From: Pandoraea anapnoica
GTDB taxonomy: Bacteria > Pseudomonadota > Gammaproteobacteria > Burkholderiales > Burkholderiaceae
Length of the DNA stretch: 64,000 bases
Assembly (NCBI RefSeq): GCF_902459765.1
Contig: NZ_CABPSP010000009.1
Span: forward strand, 62,001-126,000
Reading direction: 5' to 3'
Part shown: positions 49,751-59,297 of the stretch, in pieces
Layout: every line of letters begins with the position of its first letter
Position numbering within the stretch: position 1 is the stretch's first letter
Position numbers and translations under genes: made by a program
The notes under the pieces: model-generated
Database searches by the model: none
What the model was told of the DNA's origin: nothing
Seen by the model: the letters and a program-made list of their open reading frames with translations, nothing else

Positions 49751-49930
49751 TCAGTCGCTACCGAAGGTCATCTCTCCGGAAAAAAGCGCGAACGCACCCA
49801 GCCGCGCCGCGCAGCGCGCGGTCGGTGAAAGCAAAAAACTACGTGGATCTGGCATCGGATCGCCCGCCGGGAAGCCATACGTCAGAGGCATGGTCCCGAC
49901 GGGCCACATTCGGCTACTTTCGTCTTCCAT
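49751..49930 (-). CDS. Candidate mgtA leader peptide (MgtL-like)
   Basis: 59 residues with a strong AAGGAG site, starting MEDESSRMWPVGTMPLTYGF and containing GDPMPDPRS. Alternating acidic and proline residues are the feature of MgtL-type leaders that make ribosomes fall off at low Mg2+ or stall at low proline, exposing mgtA to readthrough. The distal part of this ORF overlaps a GC hairpin followed by T6 (about 49780-49807), an attenuator-like site. Not homologous in sequence to E. coli MgtL; the role is inferred. Confidence 0.55.
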   Translation of the reverse strand: MEDESSRMWPVGTMPLTYGFPAGDPMPDPRSFLLSPTARCAARLGAFALFSGEMTFGSD

Positions 49931-50022
49931 TTCGGACTCCTTATGTTCGTTGATTCGTTACGCGGGAAAACGCGCGTGGCGTCATCCGGCAGTGAGGGGT
50001 CGAATCGGTCGGCCGCGCGGCA

Positions 50023-50370
50023 CTAGGCGTGCGCGGGCATCCCGCGAGTAGCCGCACGACGCGAGGCGTCGTCGGACCAGAACACGCGGCGCACGCTGCG
50101 CTCACCCGACAGCCGCATGACGAGCGACGTGAGCGAAGCGCGCGAACCCTGCGGGCAGTCGAGGGTGACGGTGGCGGACGCCTCGTCGCGGTCGCTCCAG
50201 CGGGTGATGCTGACGTGCGTGGCGCGCAGGCCGAGCGCGGTGAGATCGATGAACATCTGCTTGCGCAAGGCCCCGAGGGCCTCGGCCAGACAAACGATGG
50301 TCAGATGCGACACCGGTGTGGTGCGCGTCGGTTGGCTCTGGAAAGCCTGGAAGGTTTGAAAAGCTCGCAT
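50023..50370 (-). CDS. Small protein upstream of mgtA (ACT-like?)
   Basis: 115 residues from MRAFQTFQAFQSQPTRTTPV (AGGA ribosome site). The core (HLTIVCLAEALGALRKQMFI, ATVTLDCPQGSRASLTSLVM, VRRVFWSDDAS) looks like a beta-alpha-beta ACT or MgtC-C-terminal-like fold. Same strand as mgtA and its leader, so possibly cotranscribed and linked to Mg2+ homeostasis. Family assignment uncertain. Confidence 0.6.
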   Translation of the reverse strand: MRAFQTFQAFQSQPTRTTPVSHLTIVCLAEALGALRKQMFIDLTALGLRATHVSITRWSDRDEASATVTLDCPQGSRASLTSLVMRLSGERSVRRVFWSDDASRRAATRGMPAHA

Positions 50371-51017
50371 GATTTCCTCGCATGGCTGCGAAGTGTCGGT
50401 GCCGCATGTGAGCGCGCGGCACGGACGGCCGGCTCGCGAGAACGCATCGTTGCAACACACGCCACAAAACGCATGCGCAAGACGACAGCGCCCATCACAG
50501 GCACGACAGTGGAAACTTTTGCGGGAATGGCGCCGGAAACATACGCTCAGGGCGAGCGTTCAAGTGGCGCGAGACACCGCATCCTGCATGAGGACGCGGC
50601 ACAGGGAAGGCTGTGGATCCTCAGGCAATCAATCGATCAAAGATCGAGGACTACTGGCATCGGAATTCACGGACTAACCCCTTAAATTGAAGACAGGGCG
50701 GATGGTAACTGAGGCCAAATTGGAGCGTCAAGCAATAAATGCTGCATCGCAAACATCTTCGGAATTCTCCTTAATACAACACCGACGTCGACCGCTCACG
50801 CCCATCCCACGGCCCTGAGCGACGACACCCCGAATTCGGCACTCCGATGTTTTGTCTATGCCCAAAGCACTTCAGATTGACAGGGATATTTCCCATACGT
50901 TATTAATAATGATTATCATTAACAAATTATTGGCATTTGTCTCAACTGCTGCATGACCGTTGTCGGCGTTCGCGCCGGTTCTGAGCGTCGTGAGTAGACC
51001 GAGCATCAGGCTGGATC
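50371..51017. other. Regulatory intergenic region with Fur box
   Basis: 647 bp without a supported gene, divergent between the mgtA cluster and the iron operon. Contains the Fur box at 50908-50920 and A/T-rich sequence just downstream, suitable for the fecI promoter. Confidence 0.6.
50908..50920. promoter_or_regulatory. Fur box upstream of the fecI-type operon
   Basis: AATGATTATCATT, perfect 6-bp arms around T, within TTATTAATAATGATTATCAT, closely matching the Fur consensus. About 100 bp upstream of the sigma factor start. Confidence 0.85.
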
Positions 51018-51536
51018 ATGCAAACCCCTGGCACCCTCCCCTCTACCGTCGAGATGTTGTACAGCCATCACCATTCCTGGTTGAAGGGCTGGTTGCATCG
51101 ACGTCTGGGCAGTGCCGAACAAGCCGCCGACATCGCGCACGACACCTTCGTGCGATTGCTCGGCAGCGAGCGGGTCCCCGCCTCGTTCGACGAACCGCGC
51201 GCATATCTCACGACGGTTGCACAGAATCTCGTCTCGAATCACTGGCGACGTCAGAAGCTCGAACGCGCGTATCTCGAAGCGCTCGCACAGGTACCGCGCG
51301 ACGTCGAATGGTCGCCCGAAACGCGCGCCATCATGCTTGAGACGCTGCTGGAACTGGATCGCCTCCTGGACGGCCTGCCGACCATCGTGCGGCAGGCGTT
51401 TCTGTATTCGCAGCTCGACGGACAAACGCACGCCCAGATCGCGGCCACGCTCGGCATCTCGATTCCGACGGTCAAGCGCTATCTCGCGAAAGCCTTGCAG
51501 CGCTGCTATTTCGCCGACTTGTCTTTTCTCGACTGA
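51018..51536 (+). CDS. fecI: FecI-type ECF sigma factor
   Basis: 172 residues. Sigma2 (MLYSHHHSWLKGWLHRRLGS, AEQAADIAHDTFVRLL) and sigma4 (LLDGLPTIVRQAFLYSQLDG, AQIAATLGISIPTVKRYLAK) domains. Directs RNA polymerase to the TonB receptor operon when the anti-sigma partner is switched by the loaded receptor. Fur-regulated. Followed by fecR with a 14-bp duplication at the junction. Confidence 0.94.
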   Translation: MQTPGTLPSTVEMLYSHHHSWLKGWLHRRLGSAEQAADIAHDTFVRLLGSERVPASFDEPRAYLTTVAQNLVSNHWRRQKLERAYLEALAQVPRDVEWSPETRAIMLETLLELDRLLDGLPTIVRQAFLYSQLDGQTHAQIAATLGISIPTVKRYLAKALQRCYFADLSFLD

Positions 51537-51550
51537 AGTTTCTCGACTGA
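51525..51550 (+). repeat. Tandem 12-bp repeat at the fecI-fecR junction
   Basis: TTTCTCGACTGA occurs at 51525-51536 and again at 51539-51550 (period 14). The first copy carries the fecI stop and the second would have overlapped the fecR ATG. Confidence 0.9.
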
Positions 51551-52629
51551 TGCCGCATCGTCAGCCCCCTCGCCCTCGGCCGTCCGGCCAACCCGACAAC
51601 GCCACCGCCATGCCTGCCATTCGCTCAAGCTGGTACGACGCCACCACCGACGCCGCCAAACTACCGGCAGACGTGGCCGAGCGCGCAGTTGAGTGGCTCA
51701 TCGAATTGCAGGGCGACGACGTCTCGCCGCAGACTGTCGCCGACTGGCACGCATGGCGCGACGCGCATTCCGATCACGAACGTGCGTGGCAACGCATCGA
51801 GTCTGTCAAAGGCAAGCTCGCGCCGCTCGCCGCGCCCGTGGAAGCGGGCGTCGCGCAGGCTGCGCTGGCGCCGAGCGCATCGCCTCAGCGCCGCCGCGCA
51901 GTGAAGTCGCTGGCGGTGCTGCTTTTCGCTGGTGGGGGCGCATGGGGTGTCTTGCATTCGTCGTCATGGCAACACTGGTCGGCCGACGTGCAAACCGCCG
52001 TGGGCGAGCGTCGCAAGTTGCAATTGGATGACGGCACGCAGCTCGTGCTCAACACCGACAGCGCCATTGACATCGTCTATCGCCACGACGAACGTCGCGT
52101 CAGGCTGATCGACGGCGAAGTACTGATTACGACAGCGCCGGACAACCATGTGCCGCCCCGTCCGTTTCTCGTCGAAACATCTCAGGGCACGGCACGCGCG
52201 CTCGGTACGCGTTACACCGTGCGTCAGTTCGACGACGGCACGCATGTCAGCGTGTTCAAGGGCGCAGTGGAGATTCGTCCGCGCGCCACATCCGAAAAAT
52301 CGCTGATCGTGCAGGCCGGACACCACGCGCGCTACACGACGCACAGCATCTCCGAAGCCACAGAAACGCCCACGGACGACGCGACGTGGGCCGAAGGCTT
52401 CATCCTCGCGCGCAGCATGCGGCTCGGTGATTTCGTAGACGAGTTGGCGCGATACAGCAATGCATCGCTCTCGTGCGATGCCAGCGTGGCCAACTTGCGC
52501 GTGTCGGGCACGTTTCCGCTCGACGACGTCGGCAAGGTGCTCGACACACTCGGCACCACGCTCGCAGTGCGCACCGAGGCTGTCACCCGCTTCTGGGGCA
52601 CCCGGGAAATCCGGCTCGTTCCGGCCTGA
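51550..52629 (+). CDS. fecR: FecR-type anti-sigma/signal-transducing membrane protein
   Basis: 359 residues; an ATG 20 codons in is an alternative start. N-terminal DUF4880 (AVEWLIELQGDDVSPQTVAD, WHAWRDAHSDHERAWQRIES), one transmembrane helix (LAVLLFAGGGAWGVLHS, about 122-138) and a periplasmic FecR domain (VGERRKLQLDDGTQLVLNTD, RALGTRYTVRQFDDGTHVSV). Relays siderophore binding from the TonB receptor's N-terminal domain to FecI. Confidence 0.94.
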   Translation: MPHRQPPRPRPSGQPDNATAMPAIRSSWYDATTDAAKLPADVAERAVEWLIELQGDDVSPQTVADWHAWRDAHSDHERAWQRIESVKGKLAPLAAPVEAGVAQAALAPSASPQRRRAVKSLAVLLFAGGGAWGVLHSSSWQHWSADVQTAVGERRKLQLDDGTQLVLNTDSAIDIVYRHDERRVRLIDGEVLITTAPDNHVPPRPFLVETSQGTARALGTRYTVRQFDDGTHVSVFKGAVEIRPRATSEKSLIVQAGHHARYTTHSISEATETPTDDATWAEGFILARSMRLGDFVDELARYSNASLSCDASVANLRVSGTFPLDDVGKVLDTLGTTLAVRTEAVTRFWGTREIRLVPA

Positions 52630-52764
52630 AGCAAGGATCGGACGACCGAATCCAGTTGCATTCACGCGGCTCAACAATTTTTTGAAAAAGGTGATCCGTT
52701 TCTGTTTTTCGCGGGTCATGGAAGTCGAGCACCACCGCTCTACTTCCACACGAAAGGTCAGATC

Positions 52765-55236
52765 ATGGGTCACGTCCGTGGGCAGCAACAGCGCCCCAGC
52801 CAACTAAATTGGGTCCATCGCCGCACGCGGATGGCCTGCGCATTGGGCCGCATCGCCCTTGGCGCAGCCGTTGCCGCACCCACGGGCGCGGTCCTCGCAG
52901 TCGTCCTCACGCCGCTCGCAGCACAGGCCCAGAACACGGCCGCACCGGGCTCACGCGCCTTCGACATTCCCCCAGGCTCGCTCGAAGACGCACTGAGCCG
53001 CTTCGGTCGCGACGCGGGCATCATGCTGTCGTTCAAGCCCGAAGTCACGGCCGGACGTCGCAGCAACGGCCTCAAAGGCACCTACACGCCGCGTAACGGC
53101 CTCGACGCGCTCGTCGCTGGCACGGGTGTGGAAGTCGTCCCGCAATCGAACGGCAGCTTTCTGATTGCCCCTGCAAGCGGCGCAGCGAGCTTGGACGCCG
53201 CAGTCGCCCTGCCAACGACCCACGTCACCGCCACGTACGACACCGGTCTGCAACCGGCCTACGCGGGCGGCCAGATCGCGCGCGGCGGCAGCCTCGGCAT
53301 GCTCGGCTCGGCCGACGCCATGGATGTGCCGTTCAGCACGATGAACTACACCGAGCAGATGGTGCGCGACCAGCAGGCGCGCACGCTGGCCGACGTCGTC
53401 ATCAACGAATCGTCGGTGCGCATGCTGACCTCCAGCGGCGGATTCGGCGAAGACTTCCAGATTCGCGGCTACACGGTGTCCAGCAGCGACGTGGGCCTGA
53501 ACGGCTTGTACGGCATGGCGTCTGCAAGCCGGGTACCTGCGGCCATCGTCGAGCGTATCGAAGTGCTCAAGGGACCGGGCACGCTGATGAACGGCATCGG
53601 CCCGAGCGGCAGTATCGGCGGCGCGATCAACGTCGTGACAAAGCGCGCGACGAGCGAGCCGATCACGCGTCTGACGACCACCTTCCAGAGCAAATCGCAA
53701 CTCGGCGTCGAAGCCGACGTGGGGCGTCGCTTCGGCGAAAACCAGGAATGGGGCGTGCGTCTGAACGGCGTGTTCCGTGGCGGCAACACCACGCTCGACA
53801 ACGGTAAACAGAACATCGGCTTCGGCTCGGTCGGCCTCGACTACACCACGCAACGTCTGCGCTGGACGCTCGACGCCTACACGCAGCACGAAGGCGACGA
53901 CAACTTCCGTCCGCAGATCGGCTTCCAGTCGTCCGTCAAGAAGATTCCGGACGCCCCCTCGGGCTATCGCAACTTCTACCCCGGCAGCGAGCTGCATCTG
54001 CACGACTCAGCCGTGACCACACGCCTCGAATACGACGTGCTGCGCAACGTGACGGTGTGGGGCGCCGTGGGCTATCACTATGCCACGGCCTATCAGACGT
54101 TCCCGAGCGGCCCCGCCGACGCGCTCGGCAATTTCACCGTCATGAATTCGTATTACGACTCGTACACGCGCTCGCGCACCGGCGAAGTGGGCGCGCGCAT
54201 GAACTTTAAGACGTTCGACGTCGGTCACACACTGACGGTGCAAGCGTCGCGTCTGGAACAGGACTCGGGCAATGCCTATGTGCCGGGCGCGACGTCGGTC
54301 GCCTCGAACATCTACAACCCGTCGCCGCTGCCCAGCATCGGCGCGGCGCGCACCGATGCAAAGAAGGCGTCGGAATCGGTGCTGACCAGTATCGCCGTGA
54401 CCGACACACTGTCTTTCTTCAACGACCGCGTGCTGCTCACCGGGGGCCTGCGTCACCAGCGCGTTGCACTAGATAACTTCAGCACCGCCACCGGCGCGCT
54501 GACGGGCACGTACAACCAGAGCGCCGTCTCGCCGCTCGCGGGTATCGTCGTCAAGCCGCTCCAGAACGTGTCGGTATATGCAAACTTCACCTCGGGTCTG
54601 TCGCGTGGCGGCACTGCGCCCGTCGGTACCGTCAACGCCGGACAAGTGTTCCCGCCGTACAAGTCGAAGCAGTACGAAGCCGGTGTGAAGACCGATTGGG
54701 GTCCGGTCACGACGACGGTGTCGGTGTTCCAGGTGCAGCGCCCGAACGCCGTGACCGATCCGTCGGCCAACCTCTACAGCTTCGACGGCGAACAGCGCAA
54801 TCGCGGCATCGAACTGTCGGCGTACGGCGAAGTCGTCAAGGGTCTGCGCCTGATGGCCAGCGCCACGTTCTACGACGCGAAGCTCACCAAGACCGCTGGC
54901 GGCACCAACGACGGCAACGATGCGAACGGCGTGCCCAAGCGCGCGTTCAATCTTGGCGTCGACTGGGATACGCCGTGGGTGCAAGGCCTCTCGCTCAACG
55001 GCCGCATCATCAACACGTCGCGCATGTACTTCAACGCCGCCAACACGCTCGAATTGCCCGCGTGGACGCGCTACGACATCGGCGCACGTTATCGCACGCG
55101 CGTCGCTGGCAAGTCGGTCGTGTTCCGCGCCAACATCGAGAACCTCTTCAACTCGAACTACTGGTTGATGAGCGGCACCTACGCCACCGTGGCCGCGCCG
55201 CGCACGTTCCTGCTCTCCGCGCAAATCGACTTCTGA
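52765..55236 (+). CDS. TonB-dependent siderophore receptor with N-terminal signalling domain
   Basis: 823 residues. Signal peptide, then an STN/secretin-like signalling domain (AFDIPPGSLEDALSRFGRDA, about 55-130), plug (RTLADVVINESSVRMLTSSG ... RVPAAIVERIEVLKGPGTLM) and 22-strand barrel ending PRTFLLSAQIDF. The STN domain contacts FecR, so this is the sensor-transporter of the FecI/FecR system. Resembles FpvA/FhuE-type hydroxamate receptors. AAGG ribosome site. Confidence 0.95.
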   Translation: MGHVRGQQQRPSQLNWVHRRTRMACALGRIALGAAVAAPTGAVLAVVLTPLAAQAQNTAAPGSRAFDIPPGSLEDALSRFGRDAGIMLSFKPEVTAGRRSNGLKGTYTPRNGLDALVAGTGVEVVPQSNGSFLIAPASGAASLDAAVALPTTHVTATYDTGLQPAYAGGQIARGGSLGMLGSADAMDVPFSTMNYTEQMVRDQQARTLADVVINESSVRMLTSSGGFGEDFQIRGYTVSSSDVGLNGLYGMASASRVPAAIVERIEVLKGPGTLMNGIGPSGSIGGAINVVTKRATSEPITRLTTTFQSKSQLGVEADVGRRFGENQEWGVRLNGVFRGGNTTLDNGKQNIGFGSVGLDYTTQRLRWTLDAYTQHEGDDNFRPQIGFQSSVKKIPDAPSGYRNFYPGSELHLHDSAVTTRLEYDVLRNVTVWGAVGYHYATAYQTFPSGPADALGNFTVMNSYYDSYTRSRTGEVGARMNFKTFDVGHTLTVQASRLEQDSGNAYVPGATSVASNIYNPSPLPSIGAARTDAKKASESVLTSIAVTDTLSFFNDRVLLTGGLRHQRVALDNFSTATGALTGTYNQSAVSPLAGIVVKPLQNVSVYANFTSGLSRGGTAPVGTVNAGQVFPPYKSKQYEAGVKTDWGPVTTTVSVFQVQRPNAVTDPSANLYSFDGEQRNRGIELSAYGEVVKGLRLMASATFYDAKLTKTAGGTNDGNDANGVPKRAFNLGVDWDTPWVQGLSLNGRIINTSRMYFNAANTLELPAWTRYDIGARYRTRVAGKSVVFRANIENLFNSNYWLMSGTYATVAAPRTFLLSAQIDF

Positions 55237-55304
55237 TGACGAACGAAATGCCGATGAGCCCCCACCGATTACATCCGTTCCGCCACCTCTCCAAGGAGAC
55301 CGCA

Positions 55305-56069
55305 ATGAAGACGACTGCCACCCACCGTATGATGCGACTGCCCCAGTTGGCCAAGTTCACCGCCGGTGCCCTCATCGCCTTCGCCGGTGCTGCGCAAGCA
55401 CACCAGATCTGGATCGAGCAGCCTGCCGGTCAGAACGCCGTGATCCGCTTCGGCGAATTCGGCGAGAACCTGCGTGAAGCGTCGCCGGGTCTGCTCGACA
55501 AGTTCGTCGCGCCCACCGGCACGCTCAGCTCGGCGCAGGGCGAAAAGACAGCCGCCGCCACCAAGACGGCCAACGGCTTCGCGCTCCCGTTCAAGGCAAC
55601 CGCCGGTGAATCGCTGATCGCCGAAGAGGCGAAGTACCCGCTCTTCACGTCCAAGCGCGACGCTCAGGAAGTCACGAACTGGTACCGCCCTGCGGCGCGT
55701 CTGGCGACCGACTTCTCGAAGCAGAAGCCGCAATTGACGCTCGACCTCGTGCCCGCAGGCAAGCAGGGTGAGTTCCAGTTGTTCTTCCAGGGCAAGCCGC
55801 TGCCCAAGGCGAAGGTTTCGCTCGTCACGCAATCGGGATGGGCCAAGGAAGCGCATACGAACGAACAGGGACTCGTGACGTTCGACATGCCGTGGAAGGG
55901 TGTGTACGTTGCCGAAGTCAGTCACAAGGACATGACGCCCGGTGAGCGCCCGGGTGCCAAGGGCGCCGAACGCTATCAGAGCGTGAGCTACGTGACGACG
56001 ACGACCGTCATGCAGGCCGATGGCATCGAACCTCTCCCGGCTGGCCCCGCCGCCACACCCAACAAGTAA
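55305..56069 (+). CDS. DUF4198 periplasmic protein
   Basis: 254 residues from MKTTATHRMMRLPQLAKFTA (AAGGAG site) with signal peptide ending GAAQAH. Mature N-terminus HQIWIEQPAGQNAVIRFGEF and C-terminal EVSHKDMTPGERPGAKGAER-YQSVSYVTT match DUF4198, secreted proteins found beside metal/siderophore receptors. Probably binds or accepts metal at the inner side of the receptor; role inferred from context. Confidence 0.9.
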   Translation: MKTTATHRMMRLPQLAKFTAGALIAFAGAAQAHQIWIEQPAGQNAVIRFGEFGENLREASPGLLDKFVAPTGTLSSAQGEKTAAATKTANGFALPFKATAGESLIAEEAKYPLFTSKRDAQEVTNWYRPAARLATDFSKQKPQLTLDLVPAGKQGEFQLFFQGKPLPKAKVSLVTQSGWAKEAHTNEQGLVTFDMPWKGVYVAEVSHKDMTPGERPGAKGAERYQSVSYVTTTTVMQADGIEPLPAGPAATPNK

Positions 56070-56081
56070 GCGACACGCATC

Positions 56082-56420
56082 ATGGCTCAGGCTCGTCGTG
56101 CCTCGTCCGACAACGTTGGATTTCCCGAACGCTTCGTGAATATCGGGGGGCTCATCTCGCGTATCGTGGCAGCTATCGGCGGCGGTTACGCCGTGGCCGC
56201 GCTCGCGAGCGTTGCTGTACTGGCACTGCCGATGAACAAGGCACAGGCAGTCATCACCGGCGAGTTGGCGAGCTTCGCCATCTATGCCGGTGCGGTCGTC
56301 TGGGTGTTCGCCGTGCGCAGTGCATGGCGCGCCTGGGCCGGTCTGCTCATTGTCGCCGCACCGCTCGCGCTGGCCGCGTGGACGGTGGCGTCTGGCCACA
56401 TGACGGGAGGTGCGGCATGA
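56082..56420 (+). CDS. DUF3649 membrane protein (iron-uptake associated)
   Basis: 112 residues with three hydrophobic helices (IVAAIGGGYAVAALASVAVL, AIYAGAVVWVFAVRSAW, LLIVAAPLALAAWTVASG). DUF3649 proteins accompany PepSY and DUF3325 proteins in iron-uptake operons of Burkholderia and Pseudomonas. Its stop overlaps the PepSY gene start (ATGA). Confidence 0.85.
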   Translation: MAQARRASSDNVGFPERFVNIGGLISRIVAAIGGGYAVAALASVAVLALPMNKAQAVITGELASFAIYAGAVVWVFAVRSAWRAWAGLLIVAAPLALAAWTVASGHMTGGAA

Positions 56421-58105
56421 CGTCCACGCCTACACCGAAAGCAAAGCCACAGGCGCGTGGCATCCGCCAGACGATGTCGGACCTGCACACGTGGTCCGGC
56501 CTGCTTGTCGGCTGGCTGCTGTACGCGATGTTCCTCACGGGCACCGTGAGTTACTTCAAGGACGAACTCTCGCAATGGATGCGCCCCGAGGTGCCGCATC
56601 AGCAGTCGTTGCCCGATCCGGCCGTGGTCGCTCAGAACGTCGGCAATCAACTCGTGACGCTCGCTGCGGGCAGCCCGCAGTGGAGCATTTATTTGCCCAC
56701 CGAGCGCAATCCGGTCGCGGGCGTCTTCTGGCGCAATCCGCCTGCGCCCAAAGGCGCTGTCAGAGGTGAAGGAAAAGGTACCGATAGCGCCCCGCGTCGC
56801 ACCTTCGAAGAAGCGACGTTCGATCCATCGACCGGCCAGACGCTGAAAGCGCGCGAGACCCTCGGCGGCGACTTCTTCTACCGGTTTCACTTCCAGTTTC
56901 ATCCGCTGCCTGTCCTGTGGGGACGCTGGCTCGCGGGCTTCTGCGCGATGTTCATGCTGGTGGCGATCGTCAGCGGCGTGATCACGCACAAGAAAATTTT
57001 CATCGACTTTTTCACGTTCCGTTGGGGCAAGGGACAACGCTCGTGGCTCGACGCACACAATGCGCTCTCGGTCTTCGGCCTCCCCTTCCATCTGATGATC
57101 ACGTACACCGGCCTCGTCACCCTCATGGCGATGTACATGCCGTGGGGTGCACAAACGGCGATCAAGACACCTATGGACCGCGCACAACTCAGCGCGCAAC
57201 TCAGCGCTTTCCCACCGCCGGGCAAGGCCACCGGCGAGAAAGCGACGCTGGCACCGATTGCGCCGATGGTGCGCGAGGCGCAGGCCCGCTGGGGCGCACG
57301 AGACGTCGGTCGCGTAACCGTCACCCATGCGGGCGACACTGCGGCACGCGTGGCCGTCACACGCGGCGAAAGCTCGCGTGTCTCGATGAGTCCGCAGTAT
57401 CTGCTGTTCGAGGGCACGACCGGCAAGTTGATCGACGTTCACGACGGTGTCGGTCCGGCGGCCGAAACGCGTGGCGTGATGTACGCACTGCACCTCGGGC
57501 GCTTCAGCGATCTGCATCTGCGCTGGCTGTACTTCCTCGTCAGCCTTGGCGGCACGGCGATGGTCGGCTCGGGGCTGGTGATGTGGACGGTCAAGCGTCG
57601 CAGCAAGCTGCCCGATCCGGCGCGTCCCCATTTCGGCTTTCACGTGGTCGAGCGTCTGAACATCGCAGCAATTGCGGGACTCTCGATCGCCATGACGGCC
57701 TTCCTCTGGGGCAACCGCCTTATTCCGGCGAGTGCACTCAAACGCAGTGCCACAGAAGTCGACGTGTTCTATTGGGTATGGGCGGCGACGCTGTTATACG
57801 CGCTGGTGCGCCCTGCCAAACGTGCGTGGGTGGAATTGCTGTGGATCGGCGCTGCCGTGCTCGCGCTGCTGCCGGTGCTTAACGCCACGACAACATCGCG
57901 CGGTCTCTGGCATAGCCTGACGACCGGCGACTGGGTGTACACAGGCGTGGATCTGATGCTCTGGGCCTTCGCGGCGCTGCACGCGTGGCTCGCGATTCGC
58001 ACCGCGCGTCACAAGCCGAAGACGAAGCCTGCGCGTGCCACGACATCGGCCCGCACACCGCTCAGTGCGTCGATCAATGCCCCGTTGAACGAGGAGCGCG
58101 CATGA
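56417..58105 (+). CDS. PepSY-associated membrane protein (ferric reductase-like)
   Basis: 562 residues. Four main transmembrane helices: LHTWSGLLVGWLLYAMFLTG, AGFCAMFMLVAIVSGVITH, WLYFLVSLGGTAMVGSGLVM and a late pair; conserved His at the helix ends (DLHTW, ITHKK, NALSVFGLPFHLM, ALHLGRFSD). This PepSY_TM family includes FiuC/FoxB-type inner-membrane proteins that reduce ferric siderophores in the periplasm. Start at the ATG overlapping the DUF3649 stop. Confidence 0.92.
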   Translation: MTSTPTPKAKPQARGIRQTMSDLHTWSGLLVGWLLYAMFLTGTVSYFKDELSQWMRPEVPHQQSLPDPAVVAQNVGNQLVTLAAGSPQWSIYLPTERNPVAGVFWRNPPAPKGAVRGEGKGTDSAPRRTFEEATFDPSTGQTLKARETLGGDFFYRFHFQFHPLPVLWGRWLAGFCAMFMLVAIVSGVITHKKIFIDFFTFRWGKGQRSWLDAHNALSVFGLPFHLMITYTGLVTLMAMYMPWGAQTAIKTPMDRAQLSAQLSAFPPPGKATGEKATLAPIAPMVREAQARWGARDVGRVTVTHAGDTAARVAVTRGESSRVSMSPQYLLFEGTTGKLIDVHDGVGPAAETRGVMYALHLGRFSDLHLRWLYFLVSLGGTAMVGSGLVMWTVKRRSKLPDPARPHFGFHVVERLNIAAIAGLSIAMTAFLWGNRLIPASALKRSATEVDVFYWVWAATLLYALVRPAKRAWVELLWIGAAVLALLPVLNATTTSRGLWHSLTTGDWVYTGVDLMLWAFAALHAWLAIRTARHKPKTKPARATTSARTPLSASINAPLNEERA

Positions 58106-58383
58106 GTCACTTCGTCACTTTCACGCTCTGCCTCGCAGGCTTTGCGGCGCTGGCGATGTCGACCGAGCGTCAGCAGGAAGCGCGCTTCAAGACCGTTTCA
58201 CCGACGCGCACGCGCAATGGCCGGATCGTCGGATGGACGGCACTGGCCCTGGCGCTCGGCGCATCGGTCATGCATCAGGGATGGGGATTCGGTCTGGTGA
58301 AATACAGTGGACAGACCAGCATGGCCGCCGGTCTGGTGTATCTGACGCTCATTCTGGCGGAGCGCCGTCGCCAGTCTCGCTAA
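58102..58383 (+). CDS. DUF3325 membrane protein
   Basis: 93 residues from MSHFVTFTLCLAGFAALAMS, three hydrophobic helices (last: SMAAGLVYLTLILAERRRQS). Ends the DUF4198-DUF3649-PepSY-DUF3325 operon; the start overlaps the PepSY stop. Accessory protein of ferric-siderophore handling, role unknown. Confidence 0.88.
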   Translation: MSHFVTFTLCLAGFAALAMSTERQQEARFKTVSPTRTRNGRIVGWTALALALGASVMHQGWGFGLVKYSGQTSMAAGLVYLTLILAERRRQSR

Positions 58384-58434
58384 GAGACTGGCCGACAGGC
58401 ATCGGATAATCGCTGGGAGAGCGTCAGACGAAGA

Positions 58435-59091
58435 TCACTCGTTCTCTTCGAAGTAGTGTCCGAACTTGACCTGCTTGGTGCGGATATAGCGTTCGTTCTC
58501 TTCGCGCACTGGAATGTCGAGCGCCACACGCTCGCTCACGGGGATGCCGTGCTTGATGAGCGTGTCGAACTTCTTCGGATTGTTGCTCATGAGGCGCACC
58601 GAACCCACACCGAGAATGCGCAAGATAGCGGCGGCGGAGTCGTATTCGCGCGCGTCGTCGGGCAGGCCGAGATCGAGGTTGGCTTCGACCGTGTCGCGCC
58701 CCTGCTCTTGCAGCAGATACGCACGGATCTTGTTGCTCAAACCGATGCCGCGCCCTTCATGGCCGCGCAGATACAGCATCACACCGCGCCCTTCTTCGGC
58801 GATCTTGCGCATACCGGCGTCCAGTTGCTCGCCGCAATCGCAGCGATAGGAGCCGAAGACGTCGCCCGTCAGACATTCCGAGTGCAGACGTACCAACGGC
58901 GGCAGCGCGCCTCCCTCGCTCGACACGTCGCCCATCACCAGCGCGAGATGCTCGTTGGCGCTGTCTTTGACGCGAAACGCGTGGGAAGTGAAGGTGCCGT
59001 AGCGAGTGGGCAGCGTTGCCGTAGCGACAAGCTCGACGCATTCGCCAACGTCGCAATTGAGCGTGGCAGAGGCAGTACCAGGGGACTTCAT
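58435..59091 (-). CDS. ribA: GTP cyclohydrolase II
   Basis: 218 residues. First step of riboflavin synthesis: opens GTP to the pyrimidine precursor. Zinc ligands in [20 protein letters not shown] (three Cys), catalytic stretch [20 protein letters not shown] and [18 protein letters not shown] are all present. No FMN riboswitch is visible in the 206 bp upstream. Placed inside an iron-uptake block; flavins can serve ferric reduction. Confidence 0.97.
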   Translation of the reverse strand: MKSPGTASATLNCDVGECVELVATATLPTRYGTFTSHAFRVKDSANEHLALVMGDVSSEGGALPPLVRLHSECLTGDVFGSYRCDCGEQLDAGMRKIAEEGRGVMLYLRGHEGRGIGLSNKIRAYLLQEQGRDTVEANLDLGLPDDAREYDSAAAILRILGVGSVRLMSNNPKKFDTLIKHGIPVSERVALDIPVREENERYIRTKQVKFGHYFEENE

Positions 59092-59297
59092 GTTGACGTT
59101 CGAACAGGCTGAAATTGGAGTTGCGTGCCACCCGACAACGATGGCGTGTGCTCGGAGTGTACCGCCATTTCCGAATTTCAGCCGACAGCGTCATGCAACA
59201 GACTGTTGCACGGCGCTGTCCAATCGGCCTGACGCCACGCCGACGGGGGCTGACGATATCCGCCCCGCCAGCCTCGACCGGCCGCTCCCCGCAGCGA

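Noticed and set aside
59092-59297. FMN riboswitch upstream of ribA
   Set aside because: The 206-bp region lacks recognisable RFN element stems; nothing supports a riboswitch.
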